DNA of 64,000 nucleotides from Rhizoclosmatium globosum (GCA_002104985.1 MCGO01000079.1:1-64000); one strand, 5' to 3'; shown: positions 21,057 through 33,125, numbered from the stretch's first letter. Numbers and translations: made by a program. Notes: generated by a model from the sequence alone, not told the origin.

Positions 21057-21215
21057 TACAACCATGGAATATCATTCATTGACCCACTCTCGCTCTTGCT
21101 CCAAAATTTCACCCCACTACTCCTGTTCTCGCTCCATTCATACCTTTCTTCTTGATCCATCTTCTTAACTTGAACTCTTGTTGATCCAACAGTCTCCTAA
21201 CTCTGGAGTATAGAA
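21057..21215. repeat. Dispersed repeat A, copy 3 (partial)
   Basis: The right-hand part of repeat A, from AACCATGGAATATCATTCAT to AACTCTTGTTGATCC, closing with CTCCTAACTCTG, GAGTATAGAA and CCCTAA-like units. Confidence 0.7.
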
Positions 21216-21441
21216 CCCTAATCCTAAACCTAAGCCACTAAGTGTTATTTGATGGCCGGGAAAGTTTCATTGCAAATAAACAGAGCATGGTTGACTTGAA
21301 TAAAAAAGGTCAGAATGTTCATTGGCTTGCGTGCAATAATCCTTCCTCAATCTTATCTCCAAAATAACAAGTAATTTTCATTTTAATATTTAGAGCTAAA
21401 AAAACCACCCCGGGTGTATCAAAAAAGATCCACAAGAGACT

Positions 21442-23846
21442 TTATTTTTTAATATGTTGTAACAAACTAATATGATCTTGGTCCAAAATTATGTTGATGT
21501 TATTTGCATCAATGAGGTGCTCATATCTACCATTTTGTTTAGAGCTCATGTTCTTTTTCCACTGCTTTGGAAAAGCAATAAAGACTCCTAGATGGATAGG
21601 GAAGTTTTGTAGAGCTGCCTGAACTTCGGCATAATCTTTTTCACTGTTTTTCAAAACTTGATGTGTTTTAGGATTACAGTAAAAGTATTGTGGATTTGTT
21701 GTTTTCAGTGAAGCATTGCAGCTGATATGTGTCTGAAACTTGCATTGGATAAAAACAGGTATCTTGTTTCCAGACATGTTCAGAAAAAAGACAATATTGG
21801 GACCAGCATGGGTGTCGGGGAAATAAAAAGCTGATGGTTGGTTGATAAGATAACTTGCAAATGTACAATTCTTGCCCTGTGTTACCAAATAGTCCTTTGT
21901 TGGGTTGACTAACAAACCGGGATCATGGTAGTCAGCAGCATTTGCACCAAAAAGGAATCGACAATCCTCTTGGCACAGTTTTATAATTTGGCGCACAAGA
22001 TAATTTTCCTGTAATTGAACATAAGAACATCTGGAACTCAAAGAAACAAGAGGAAACCTTACCCAAAACAATCCTTGTGTTGAAGGAGATAGCCCCTGGC
22101 AAATACGTGATTCAAATTGAGTAATTAATTCAGATATTGGAATTCCAGCATATTTTTCAGGTTCGGTCATTAATAGTTCTTTGGCAGTTGCAAGAATCAG
22201 TGGTTCATCCAATGAAATACTAAGTTCATGGTCTTTCTCCAATCTTCCAAATGATTTTTCAAAAAGCCATGCTTGTGTTATGGTAACAACCATAGGCATT
22301 CCAAAGTAAATATGAAACAAGACACTGTCTTTCAGGAGCTGAAGACAGTCAGGATAAATTTCCTTGTTGAATCTGGTTGAATCAAAGAGACGTTTTAATG
22401 TCAATTCAAAGGTATCAGATGATGTAACCATTGATACATATTCTGCAACTAATAGTAGAGGTTTTTGTAGAAGAAAACATCTGACTTGAAATTCAACAAA
22501 TGACGTAAGAAACCGAACTCTTCCGATGAACCAGGATGCATCTTCAGTTGAAATAGGATCATTTGGAAAGAATTCCCCAACAAAGTCTTGGACCGCAGCA
22601 GCAGAATCAAATGTGTTTGATATAATAAACTTAATATCAACATTAGGCTTTGCTGCTCTTGAAAGTATCAAAGAATAGGCTTCATCCAGTTTCAAACCAG
22701 TTCCACATGACACAAATGAGCAACCACTGATTTCAAGAAATCCAACTGTTAGACCATAATATAAAGGCTTTGAGGCCTCATTCTCTGATGATGGAAACTT
22801 ATTGATGTTCATTTCTATAGTTGCCTGAGCTTCATCTAAAAACACAAGTAGATGTTCAATGGTTTTTGACTGAAGGACTTCCAGATTTTTAGATGCCATG
22901 TTGGCCATTAAGACAACAAGATTTCTTTTAAGCCTTCTTTCAGAAAGTGCACAGAATTCATTCACCAAAGGTGTGAAGTCAAATTTTAACTGTAGAATAA
23001 GCCATTGCAATGGTGTAAGATTCAGGTGTGCAAGTCGTTGGAAAACCCAAAGTCTGGCAGATACTAGGCATCCGATGAATCTTGAGAGACACATTTGATT
23101 GTGAAGAGGATTTGAAGTAAGATGGTGTTGGAATCTGATTTTCAAAAAGTCATGAATAGGCTTTCAAAATAATTTCATTACCGTTGAAGTACATTTGTAA
23201 AGTCAGGGGAGCCAGGAATTACATTATCTTGAACTGTAAAGAACAGTCCAAATCTTTGTGTTAAAATTTCAAAAATATCTCGCGTTTTCCCAGTACCACT
23301 TGTTCCAACCATAATAGTCCTTCTTTGAGCCAAACATTGCGAAAGAAGATCATCAATATTAAGAAATCCGAGGTTCCAAAACAGTAATGTCGGTTGGTTC
23401 AGGAAAAACGGAACTTCAGTATTTCCAACCACTTTTGTGTTTAGTTGAACGTAAGCAGGAATTGTTGACTCAGGCAGGAGGATATCAAACAGTGAAGAAA
23501 GATTATGCATCACTTGATCACTGCTGAGCTCGTCCACACTCCAGCCTTTGTTGGTAATGGGAGGCGTTGGAACAGCTTGAACAACTTGAAGACACTGTAA
23601 AAGTTGTACCAACAAGCTCTGCAGACGTTCCCGTTCTTTGCGAAGACAAGCAATCCAAAGTTTAACATCACTGTCATACAAGTGCTTCTGGTCAAACTCT
23701 GGAATGGCGTCCCACCTCGGCTTAAGATCTTTTAAGATGATATCGTCAGCGAGGTTGGCCAGCTGAAGATTCAACGCCTGTGTCAGTCCATTAGATGTGC
23801 CATGCTATCAATCAGTTACCTGTATTCCTTTTTCAAGATCTGTCAT
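21442..23846 (-). CDS. Crinkler-like P-loop NTPase with nuclease-like C-terminus
   Basis: Three exons (23846-23820, 23777-23182, 23134-21442) join in phase to give 771 residues. A Walker A motif GTSGTGKT lies near residues 165-172, after RRTIMV. A long helical region follows. Near residues 645-672 a block reads AGPNIVFFLNMSGNKIPVF and then IQCKF, which resembles the P(D/N)-(Q/E)xK core of restriction-endonuclease-fold nucleases. An NTPase followed by such a nuclease is the architecture described for Crinkler-type proteins of chytrids and oomycetes, which act on or in host or self nuclei. I see no N-terminal ubiquitin-like header. The first core acidic residue appears as Asn, so catalysis is doubtful. 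The first exon is only nine codons and its start is a guess. It is divergent from the HAD gene, 171 bases away. Confidence 0.5.
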
Positions 23847-24017
23847 GAGTTTCCCTGAGGGTTTCGCCTTGGTGAAAGAAAATAAAAAAGAAGGCTTAAT
23901 CTCAAAGTTTTAAACCAAATGAATCTTACTTCTATTAAATTAAAAAAGTCGTTCCGTCACCTTTCAAAGGTCGTTTAATCATCTCGAATAGGAAACCAGA
24001 CTCGGAACAAAATCCAG

Positions 24018-24866
24018 ATGACGCCTCCTCCAACACACCGCTACTCCGTTCTGTGCCTAGACATTGATGGCACGCTACTCTCGTCGTGCAAGCAAGTAAG
24101 TGCGCGCACGTTGGCAGCAATCGAGCGTGTGCGGGGAACCGGGGCGTCCGTTGCGCTTGTGACTGGGCGGCCAGCGCTGCGAGTCGCGCCCGTTTCCGCG
24201 CTGCTCGGCTTCGAACCACTCGTCGTTTGCTGCAACGGCGCCGTGGCGATCGCTGAAACCGGTGACGTCATCTTCGAAAGGCGAATTGAGCGAGACGACG
24301 TCACGCGCATCGTCGCTACAGCCGCAAAGTTTAACATGATCGTAAACTACTACCAACACGGGTACCATGCCGTGCGTGTCTCGGAGCAGGACTCGTTGGA
24401 CAACCAGGCCAGGCTCGATGCCTTCAAGGACGCCGTCAATATTCCATTCGAATACACCCACGATTACTCGGCAATTCCCGTTTTACCTGCGAAAATACTG
24501 CTGCTGACAGTTGCTCCCGGTTCTGGATATCAATCACTCAAACAAAACGTACCAGGCATCAATGTTTATTACGAAGATTCGTTCCTGGATTGCGTACATG
24601 CATCTGTCAACAAAGCAGAAGGTGTAAAACAATTGTGCAAGCATCTTGGTGCACTTCCAAAGGAAACTGTTTGCTTTGGTGACGGCAGTAACGATATCGA
24701 TTTCCTTCAAGAAGCAGGTCTCGGGTTCGCAATGAACAATGGAGTGGATGCTGTGAAACAAGTAGCTCATCAAATCACGCGATTTTCAAATGATGAAGAC
24801 GGTGTTGCGATTGAAATCGAGGATTTGTTGGAGAAAGGTCTCTTTGGTCCACCAATTGGAATATAG
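24018..24866 (+). CDS. Cof-type HAD-superfamily (subclass IIB) phosphatase
   Basis: A single 282-codon exon. Motif I is DIDGT (residues 15-19, both catalytic aspartates present), motif II VTGRP near residue 50, motif III Lys in PAKILLL near 160, and motif IV GDGSNDIDF near 221. The cap inserted between motifs II and III marks the Cof/IIB subclass, which removes phosphate from small phosphorylated metabolites such as sugar phosphates or nucleotides in the cytosol. The true substrate cannot be read from sequence. The length is typical. The first 300 bases are markedly richer in G and C than the rest and the neighbourhood. The absence of introns and this composition would fit acquisition from bacteria, but intron-poor genes exist in fungi too. 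Confidence 0.85.
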   Translation: MTPPPTHRYSVLCLDIDGTLLSSCKQVSARTLAAIERVRGTGASVALVTGRPALRVAPVSALLGFEPLVVCCNGAVAIAETGDVIFERRIERDDVTRIVATAAKFNMIVNYYQHGYHAVRVSEQDSLDNQARLDAFKDAVNIPFEYTHDYSAIPVLPAKILLLTVAPGSGYQSLKQNVPGINVYYEDSFLDCVHASVNKAEGVKQLCKHLGALPKETVCFGDGSNDIDFLQEAGLGFAMNNGVDAVKQVAHQITRFSNDEDGVAIEIEDLLEKGLFGPPIGI

Positions 24867-24923
24867 ATGGTGGATCAATTGGTTTATTGACGCAAGGAAT
24901 AGAAAGAAATATGAACAACAGTA

Positions 24924-26654
24924 TCAGCTACATTTGAAGACTTTCGCTGTCTGATCTTCACTTCCAGTAGCAATCAATCCCCGTCGTTTGTGAACATCCA
25001 AACAAGTCACAAACTGCTCATGCACGGCGTCCACAGTTCGAACAATTTTTCCATTGTTAGTCAAATCCCATACAATCAGCGACTTGTCGTCTCCGGTACT
25101 AAGAAGGTATTTCCCGTTAGGGTGGAAAGCGATTGAACGAATCCAGTTGTCATGTCCAGTCTGCCAATGAACGTTAGTGAATGGTAACATAACCATCCTT
25201 ATAAAATTCATCTCACCAATGTCATGACCTCAAAACCAGTCTCAGTATCCCAGACGCGGACAGTGTTGTCGCGGGATCCACTAGCAACGTATTGCCCCGG
25301 AACAGCAACCTATAAACGAATGAGACATTATTTTATACAACCCCAAAACCCACCTCAGAAGCTCCCACAATCTTTTCAATAGTCTTGGACGTCAAAAGTG
25401 GCGCGAAAGCAACACATTCAACAACATGACTGTGTCCCTTGAGGGTATTCACGACATCGCCGGAATTAATATCGCTAATAACGATATTCTACCAGAACAG
25501 TCAGATTGAACTTGAACTAAACAAAGTTAACTTACATGGTCATTTCCGCAACTCGCAACAAACTTTCCATCCTCACTGACGTCGACTCCGCGGACCCACT
25601 CCTCATGACCGTAGATTGTACGAACGCAGTATCCAGTTGCAACCTCCCAAACCTTGACGGTCTTGTCCCGCGAAGCACTAACCAAAAAGTCTCCAGATGG
25701 AGTAAAAGCAACCGCAGAAACGACCTCGTCGTGCCCTTGCAACGTACGAATACATTTCCAGTCATTCTGAAGGTCCCACAATTTGATGCTAAGGTCAGAT
25801 GAAGCGGTGGCTGTGCGTGAAGGGGAAAATATATGAGAATGTCGTTGCGAAACTCCTTAACTTACCAAGCAAATTTCCCAACCGTCCTTCCCCGTCATCA
25901 AAAGCAACAGCATTCACAGCTTTAGTGTGTCCCTTAAGAGTGCGTTCGTATTCACCGGTCTCAAAGTCCCAAATTGACACATTAGCGTCTTCAGAAGCAG
26001 TAGCGATAGAGTTGTAAAGAGGATGGAACGCAATACTTGTCACTGCTGCGCGATGCCCAGCAAGTGTTGTTGGTGGAGTGGCAACGGAAGGAAGGAAGTC
26101 AGGGTTGGAAGGAGCCTTTCGTCCAGGAGAGGATGGACCTGTGTTATAAACGGAGAGTTTATCTTCGAGGTCCATAACCTGAGTAGTGCGGTTAATAAAC
26201 GGTATGATACGATGTTGATTGACACTGCTATTGAATTCACCCCATCCAATTACACAAGCGTTTCCACCTTCCACATATCCAAAGCGACACCTCGACTCGT
26301 TTCAGACTGAATCTCACCTTCTTCTGCAAGCGGACAACCGAAATCCACTTCTTTTCCAAGAGGTTCGAATAACGTTGCTGGCCATCACCAAGATATGTCA
26401 ACCCAGTCTCACGCTGAAGGCCTTCGAAGGCAGCAGTGAATCCATTCGTGTGGAGGTAGTCGAGCACACTCAGGTTGCTGCGGATGAAGAATGGGTTAGC
26501 TTCAATGTCGCCAATTTAAGGGCAGGGTATGAGGCTCTTGGATGTTGGAAACAGCGAGAATCACAGTAGTTCTGGCCTCGATTGATGCATAATACAATAA
26601 TAATGGTGCTTACAGCTCTTCCTTCTGTTTGTCCGTAAGAGTCGCGGCAGCCAT
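24924..26654 (-). CDS. LIS1: LIS1/NudF, dynein regulator
   Basis: Seven exons (26654-26614, 26477-26318, 26178-25866, 25810-25536, 25488-25354, 25309-25217, 25160-24924) join in phase to 417 residues, close to the usual 410. An N-terminal LisH motif ([16 protein letters not shown]) mediates dimerisation. A short coiled coil ([20 protein letters not shown]) follows. Seven WD40 repeats form a propeller, with blocks such as [32 protein letters not shown] and [19 protein letters not shown]. The order and wording match LIS1/PAC1 along the whole length. LIS1 binds cytoplasmic dynein and supports nuclear migration and spindle positioning at microtubules. The gene is convergent with the HAD gene, with 57 bases between stops. 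Confidence 0.95.
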
Positions 26655-27108
26655 TATGATTTGATGACTTTTTTTTTGGACACATCTGAGTGACGATATT
26701 AACACCACTCTTAATGAAACAGCCCCTAATATCTAAATAGGGAATTGTGGTGAAGTGTAGAAAGCGAGACTTCAACCCATTCAACCAATCAAGCGCCTTA
26801 TTAAGCATCCACTATGAGATTTGTTTCAGTGATCACTCACTCGAATGCTGTTTCAAAAGCCAAGTGGCCTCGTTATTTCAACATACTTCCGTGAAGTTCA
26901 TCGAACACATTACTCAATCAAGATTCCATCGAAGCAAACTCAGACGAAATTCAAATATTTAATATTACCATATCCCAATGGCAAACACTGAAAACAAAGG
27001 CACTAAAGCAGAATAGAAAAAAAGACTAGAACATACATCATCGAGAACAACCCAAAACCGCACCATCTCCAACCTCCACATATAGTATACACACAGAAAC
27101 GCAACAGT
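26655..27108. other. Intergenic stretch upstream of LIS1
   Basis: AT-rich sequence between the LIS1 start and the 3' end of the bZIP gene. It probably carries the LIS1 promoter and the bZIP terminator. No distinct element is recognised. Confidence 0.5.
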
Positions 27109-29543
27109 CTACTGCTTCCGTTGCAAAAGCCTCCAAAGAACGATATCTTCTTCCTCACTTGCATTTCGTCCGACACTTCCTACATCCAAGCTTTCGAGTA
27201 ACCGGGTCAATGGATCCATTACTTCCTCTTCATGCAACGAAGCGTCATCGTCATCATCATCAAAGGATTCTTGGTTGAGGGTTGGAGCAACAGGAGGTAA
27301 CGAGACAATTTCGGGTTCATCACCACATAATGTCTCAACATCGTCGTTCACATCATCCTCTTCGTTGACAACAGTGACAGGAGCCGGTCGGTAGAACACA
27401 GAGACAGCGGTACATGCAACGGAAGCAGCAAACTGCATCAATGCGTCACTGACATCCGCCATGTCCTTGACCTTTTCAACAAAGACACTTCTCCTCCTCC
27501 CCACTCTCTTTAACACCTCCACTTCATCTTCCTCGACTCCAGAGAGCCATCGCTCCACAGCCTCGGTCCGCAAATCCCGCTCCAAGAGTGCCGCAGCAGC
27601 AGAAACCGATACTTCAGGAACGCAAACAGTGTGAACGCCAACCTCCCTCAGATCATTCCTCCTCCCACTTCCACTTCCCGAACTGACGCCGCTTTTGCAA
27701 TCAGACTCTTTCTCGCCAGAAATCTTGACTCCAGCCACAAGCGCCTCCAACTCCTCCACTCTCCTCCGCAACTCGTCTCTTTCCTGCTCGCCCTTCTCAA
27801 ACTCTTCTTGAATCGCCACATTTTCATTCACAACACGACGAAGTTCAGCTTCAAGAGTATCAATGTACCTGTTAAAGTGGACAGTAAGCAAATAAACTCA
27901 ATCAAACTAGTAAAAAACAAACTCAACTCTTTTCGACGCTCTCTGAAACTACGTGCACTCAATTTGTTACGAAGTTGTCGACGCTCTTTACTTGTCAAGC
28001 TGGGATCCTTGAGAACAAGATACTCTCTTGCCAAATCTGGGTCCATCGGTCTCTGAGGCTTGAATTTATGGAGACTGAGCCCTTCGGCCTGACCTTTTCG
28101 CAAGGGTCGTTGCAAGAGAGGTGCTGGTTCGCCAAAGATCTTTGTGGGTTTTGAGTTGGAGTGGACAGCATCTTCAGCCATTTTGATGTAGTAGTTGATG
28201 TCGTCGTCTTCGTCGTCATCTTTGGATGCTGATGTTGAAGCTTGCTGCTGAGGTTGCGATGCTGCTGCTGAAGCACTTGTGGCAGAGGTGGATGCGTTGG
28301 CTGGTGAGATGGAAGTGGATGCCTTGCGCTTTTTGGTGGCTGGAGATGTGAGATCGGAGACAGGCTCTGGAGGCGGAGGTGGCGCTTTTCGGGGACGACC
28401 ACGACCACGTTTGACAGCAGGTGCAACTGGAGTCGAATCGGAAGTTGTTGATGCAGATGTGGATGTTGATGTTGGGGTGGATGTGGCTGATTTGGACGAC
28501 GATTTGGTGGAGGAGCGGGTGGCTGTTTTGACAGGACCAGTCGCTGATACTGCTGCACTTGTTGCCGGCACCAATAAAGGTTCTTGTTCAAAGGCCTCAA
28601 ACTTGACAGGAGATGACATGGTGTCTTGTGCTTGGATGTCCTCCATCTCCGCTTCCTCCACGTCACCAACCGGCTCTTCAACTTCCTCCTTCACATCCTC
28701 CAAGTCCTCGTCGTCCTGGTCATTCACATACACGACGCCATCCATGTCGCTGACACCAAAGACATCTGAAGGCGCCACATGACGAACAGTCGCGCTTTGA
28801 GCAAGATCGTGGTCAAGGACATTCGCCTTTTGAGCATCACCAAACAAATCCAAGAAAGACGGGTCTTGAGAGTAAAAGTCAAAGAGGGAAAAGTCGAGTT
28901 GGGCAAATGATTGTTGATCTACAGAGTGGCTGTTTTGATCAAGGGGGAGTGAGGGAACTGCAGGAGAGGCAAAGCCAAGCGAGTCGAGGACGGCCGATGC
29001 ATCAAAGGGAGTTGTGTTCAAGAGAGACTCGAGGATTGCGTCGGTTTGTTGTTGTTGGGTTTGTTGTTCGGCCTCTGTTTGAGGAAGATCAACAAGAAAG
29101 TCAAAGAGACCATCGTCGGTGGATGCACTTGATGTTGATGGAGCAGTTGCTGATTGCGATTGAGTAGGAGCAGATGCAGTTGATTGTTTAGATGCAGTTG
29201 TAGCAGTTGTAGTTGTTGTAGTTGCAGTAGTTGCAGTAGTAGAAGGGGTGGCTGTTGTTGCTTGGGCGACAGGGTATCCCTTTGAAGCAGAAGCTGAAGC
29301 TGAAGCAGGGGTCAACGGCACCGGAGAGCCAGCCGACTTTCTCGCCAACAACGAGTCTTTGAGCTGTAGAATCTGTTCGAGTGTTGGTGGTGGAACTGAC
29401 TCAGGATGTTGTTGGCGCGAAGCACTTCGAGGCGGCACTGGGACTGGGACTGGGAGAGCACTCAGAACAGGCGGTCCAACTGGCTTGATCACTTGGTTGC
29501 GCCGTGTCGTTGCTGATGCGGGAAACACTGCTGCTGATGCCAT
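27109..29543 (-). CDS. bZIP transcription factor with AT-hook
   Basis: Two exons (29543-27928 and 27868-27109) give 791 residues. The 59-nt intron falls exactly between the basic region and the zipper. The basic region RQLRNKLSARSFRERRKE fits the N-x7-R bZIP pattern and is preceded by LVLKDPSLTSKERR, wording typical of one fungal bZIP family. The zipper region starts YIDTLEAELRRVVNEN. Near residues 377-385 KRGRGRPRKAP is an AT-hook, a minor-groove DNA-binding motif. Long S/T/A/Q-rich and acidic stretches elsewhere look like activation regions. I chose the ATG at 29543 (MASAAVFPASATTRR) over an in-frame one at 29702 because a T-rich, non-coding-looking stretch lies between. The protein should act in the nucleus; target genes are unknown. 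Confidence 0.85.
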
Positions 29544-29706
29544 TGTTTGTGGTAGTTGGTGTTGTTTGGTTGTGTGCAAAAGAGGTGGTGACAAGAACAA
29601 GACGCGCGTCTGTCTCGATTTCAAAAATGTCTCTTTCCCCTTCTCTCCCCTTCCTGCTTCCTGCTTCTCCACCCAATCCTTCCTCCACCTTGAAACTAAC
29701 ACTCAT

Positions 29707-30805
29707 TCACAACTTGGCATACACCGCCTTCTTCTTGCTCAGAAACTCTTCAGCAGCTTTTACCATATCCTGTTCAAAAAATGCAGAAAAAGGAAATCTC
29801 AGAAAAACGCGTGTCCTGTCACCCAGCCAACCACAAACCACCAACACGTACCTCAGTCTGTGCCATGGCAGCGTTCCAAACACCAACATACTTTAATCCA
29901 TCCTCAACAGAGTGATCTCTGGAGTACTTGAGCACGTTCTTTGTGCCTGACACTGCAACTGGACTCTTGCTGGCAATCAGTTGTGCGTACTTGACCGCCG
30001 CTGCCACAACCTGTTCACGCGATCCCTCAACTACCCGACTCACTAGTCCAAACTCTTTGGCCTCCGCTGCCGCAAACGGACGCGCACTCAAACAAACATC
30101 GTGCACCCAACTCTGATTCCCAACAACTTTTGGCAGTCTCTGCAACGTTCCGACATCTACAATAATAACCTATAAATAAGCGTACGAAATTCAATAAATA
30201 TAATCTTACCGGCCGCCAACGCAATATCAACCTCCTTTACAGAAAACACTGCATCCGCACTACAAAATCTCACATCCGCCGCCGTAATCACATCAATCCC
30301 AGCTCCATAACACGGTCCATGCACAGCAGCAATAACAGGAACCCTGCACGCCTCAATCGCACTAACCTGCCCCTGCATCGCCTTAACAACCTCCAAGAAC
30401 CCAAACGCCCGTCTCGCTGCATCCACGCCTTCACCGCCATTTCCAAAGTCGCCTGCGTATTCCATCAAATCAAGACCCGCAGTGAATCCCTTTCCCGCGC
30501 CAGAAAGAACAATCGCTCGAATGTTGGAGTTTGTTGACACAGTCGTGAAGCAGTCGCCCAAGTCTTTCCACATTCTATGTTTCAGATCAGTTATTGGAGG
30601 TTCTCATTACTAATCCAATCACTCAACTGTGGATTCATGGCATTCAGTTTCTTGGGTCTGTTGAATTCAACATGCAACACCCCCTCGACTGGGACTGAGA
30701 GAACAAGTGTTTTGTCTGTTATTGTTTGTTAGTTCTGCCAGTGTACATTCTCTCCACGAGGTCATAGAGACAGAAGGTACATACATTTGGGAAGAGTGCT
30801 CATGG
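29707..30805 (-). CDS. ECH1: Delta3,5-delta2,4-dienoyl-CoA isomerase, peroxisomal
   Basis: Five exons (30805-30787, 30715-30628, 30574-30210, 30156-29852, 29769-29707) join in phase to 279 residues of the crotonase fold. The block GKGFTAGLDLMEYAGD and the wording VKEVDIALAADVGTLQRLPK match ECH1 more closely than plain enoyl-CoA hydratase. The three acidic residues known from rat ECH1 (Asp in GAGID, Glu in VKEVD, Asp in LAADVG) are all present. The protein ends AKL, a peroxisomal targeting signal of type 1. It moves double bonds during beta-oxidation of fatty acids unsaturated at odd positions. It is divergent from the first F-box/ankyrin-like gene, with 178 bases between starts. Confidence 0.93.
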
Positions 30806-30983
30806 GATGTGTTTCGTTAAAAAACAATTCTTTTTGTGCCACTGACCTGACAAACCAAGGTGAATAACGAATAAGAATTATAAGTTCAAGGAAAGAATAT
30901 TCGATAAACTCATAATAATTGGTGACTTATCCACTTTAAAAAAACCAAAGTTCGCGAAAAGCATCCGAAAAACGAAATCAAGA

Positions 30984-33005
30984 ATGAAAGATGACACCTT
31001 CTCATTTCATGAGCTTCTGCATTACTTTGACGACGATGAGGAAGCCTCATCCAATTCAAGTTACTCCGCATCTGCCTCAACACCTTCCCTCCCACCCGAG
31101 ATTTGGTTCCAAATCTTTGTCAAGGCATGTGGAAGCATGAAACAACTCTCCCGTCTCTCTCGTCTCTCAAAATCCATCTACAACTATTGTTGGAAGTCCC
31201 CAGCTGCAAGAGCAAACTTCTACATTGACCGATACGGAAAGGACCAAGCAATTGAGAAGCTCGTTAAGATACAAGGTCACAAAGACCCGCGCCTTTCTGA
31301 AACATTGAAAGTTCTGGTGCAAAAGGGGTGTTCGCACACCTGCAAAGTCAAAAAACTGTGGGATTGCCCTTTGTGGCTGTTGTCCACACATCAGAGCGCT
31401 GCTGAAAACATAAGGCTGTTTTATGCATGTAATCCGAGTATTCTTGAGTACCATATTAATATGAGTCTACAAAGAGCTGGTAGTTATGGACGTTTGGATT
31501 CATGTTAGGTTTTTGATTCACGTTAAGTTATCGGCACAATTAACTTGATATCAATCAAAAGTATGCGCGATTCTTAAAGAAGACCCGTCTTTAATCACAA
31601 ATTCACAACTCATTGCTCGTCTTGCCGAAAAAGAAATCAAACTTGACTTGAAACATGTATGTGTCCTATGATTTTTTGAGCACAAAGTTAACCCCTTGTT
31701 CAGCTGCTTGAATGTAACCACATTAATTTAATCACATTTTTGGGTCCCGAGTATTGGAAGTTCCATCTTTTCGACTCTACAGTCGTTTCACTCGCAATCA
31801 AACAGGATTACCTCTTTATCGCCGAACAAATGATATCTCCGCACATAGTTCCATCTACAATGAAGTTAGTGGAAATCTACTCTAATAGTATATGGGGTAG
31901 ACTAGATTTCACGAACATCCGACATGTGACAACAGTTCTGTCTCTTGGTGTTGCATCGACTTCATTTGCTTTATTGCGTTCAGCAGGATATAATGAAACT
32001 ATCTATTTTTCGTCGACACGTTTAGATTGTAACTATAATTGGGCCGATAAAGTACCCTTCACTCTCGCAGAGAATGCCTATGCTGTCAATGATATTTTGC
32101 TCCAAGCTGGTTGTCAAATTAACTCGGGAGTACTCAATCATGCAGTAGTTCATGCTCCAAAGGAATATGTTACGTACTTACTTGAAAAATGGAGTTTGCA
32201 AGAGAATTACACGAATATCAACATCATTGAAGGATATGTTATTCACAATGCGTACACACGGAGAGACTGGGACCTTGTTGAGATATTGCTCGAACACGGC
32301 CGTCAATGGGCCAAAGCTACAGGCAAACCCGGCATTCATCTTACACACTCAACTTTGCCAAATCGTTCAAGCTCTATATACGCTCCGATTCCTCTGGATT
32401 CGAACGATGCATACTTCTTTGACAAAATGCCAATTCTTATTGAGCTAAAAATTTACTCCGACAATGCCTACACGGTTTGCCTCGAACGAAAGGTTACTGA
32501 AATGACAATACCAACTCTCGAGAAATTGTTTTCATTGGGTGCCGTGGTGACACCGAGAGCTGTTTTTTTGGCAAGTACTGGCAATTCGAAAACCAAATTT
32601 AAACTTCTCTTGGAACATTATCAAGTGAATTCAAAAGTTGAATTTGAAGGCTTTGAGCGCACCGTCAGAGAAACCAATCATTTGGAAGCGATTCAGATGA
32701 TGATTGCAAAGGGAATTCCAGTTATGTCGAAAGCTCTGTTCGCGATGTATCAACGTTTTCTCAGGGACCAAGATAATCCAACTGTGAATGAAATGATGAA
32801 TGCTGCCGCAGAAGAGACGCGAATGACATTTTTTCATTATTTTGAGGAAAGGGAACACGAGGCGTGGGACATTGAACATGTTGAATCGTTCTTGCTAAAA
32901 TTCCACGGTTTTGGATTTCGAACAAGTCAGCAAGTGGTGGATATAGCGACGTTCAAAAATAAGCCTCGTCTTTCAAAGCTTCTTCAATTGTTGGTTGACA
33001 AGTGA
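30984..33005 (+). CDS. F-box/ankyrin-like protein, paralogue 1
   Basis: Three exons (30984-31503, 31562-31656, 31704-33005) give 638 residues. An F-box-like motif LPPEIWFQIFVKACGSMKQL lies near residues 35-55, after an acidic N-terminus. The rest looks like divergent ankyrin-type helical repeats, with blocks such as HNAYTRRDWDLVEILLEHG. F-box proteins connect a target protein to SCF ubiquitin ligase through Skp1, and the repeats would bind the target; this is inference from the layout. At least four more relatives are in the window. The middle exon is exactly 95 nt, as in the other full paralogues. The next gene downstream is a close tandem copy. Confidence 0.75.
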
Positions 33006-33125
33006 TGGCTGCTCTTCCATACATTGGACGTAAATAAAAGAAGGTGTTGGTTGCGACGAAGTATGAACGCCTTTGATTTGTTTTGTTTTTTTGATAAATC
33101 AAGTCCGCAACTCTTGATTAACACA

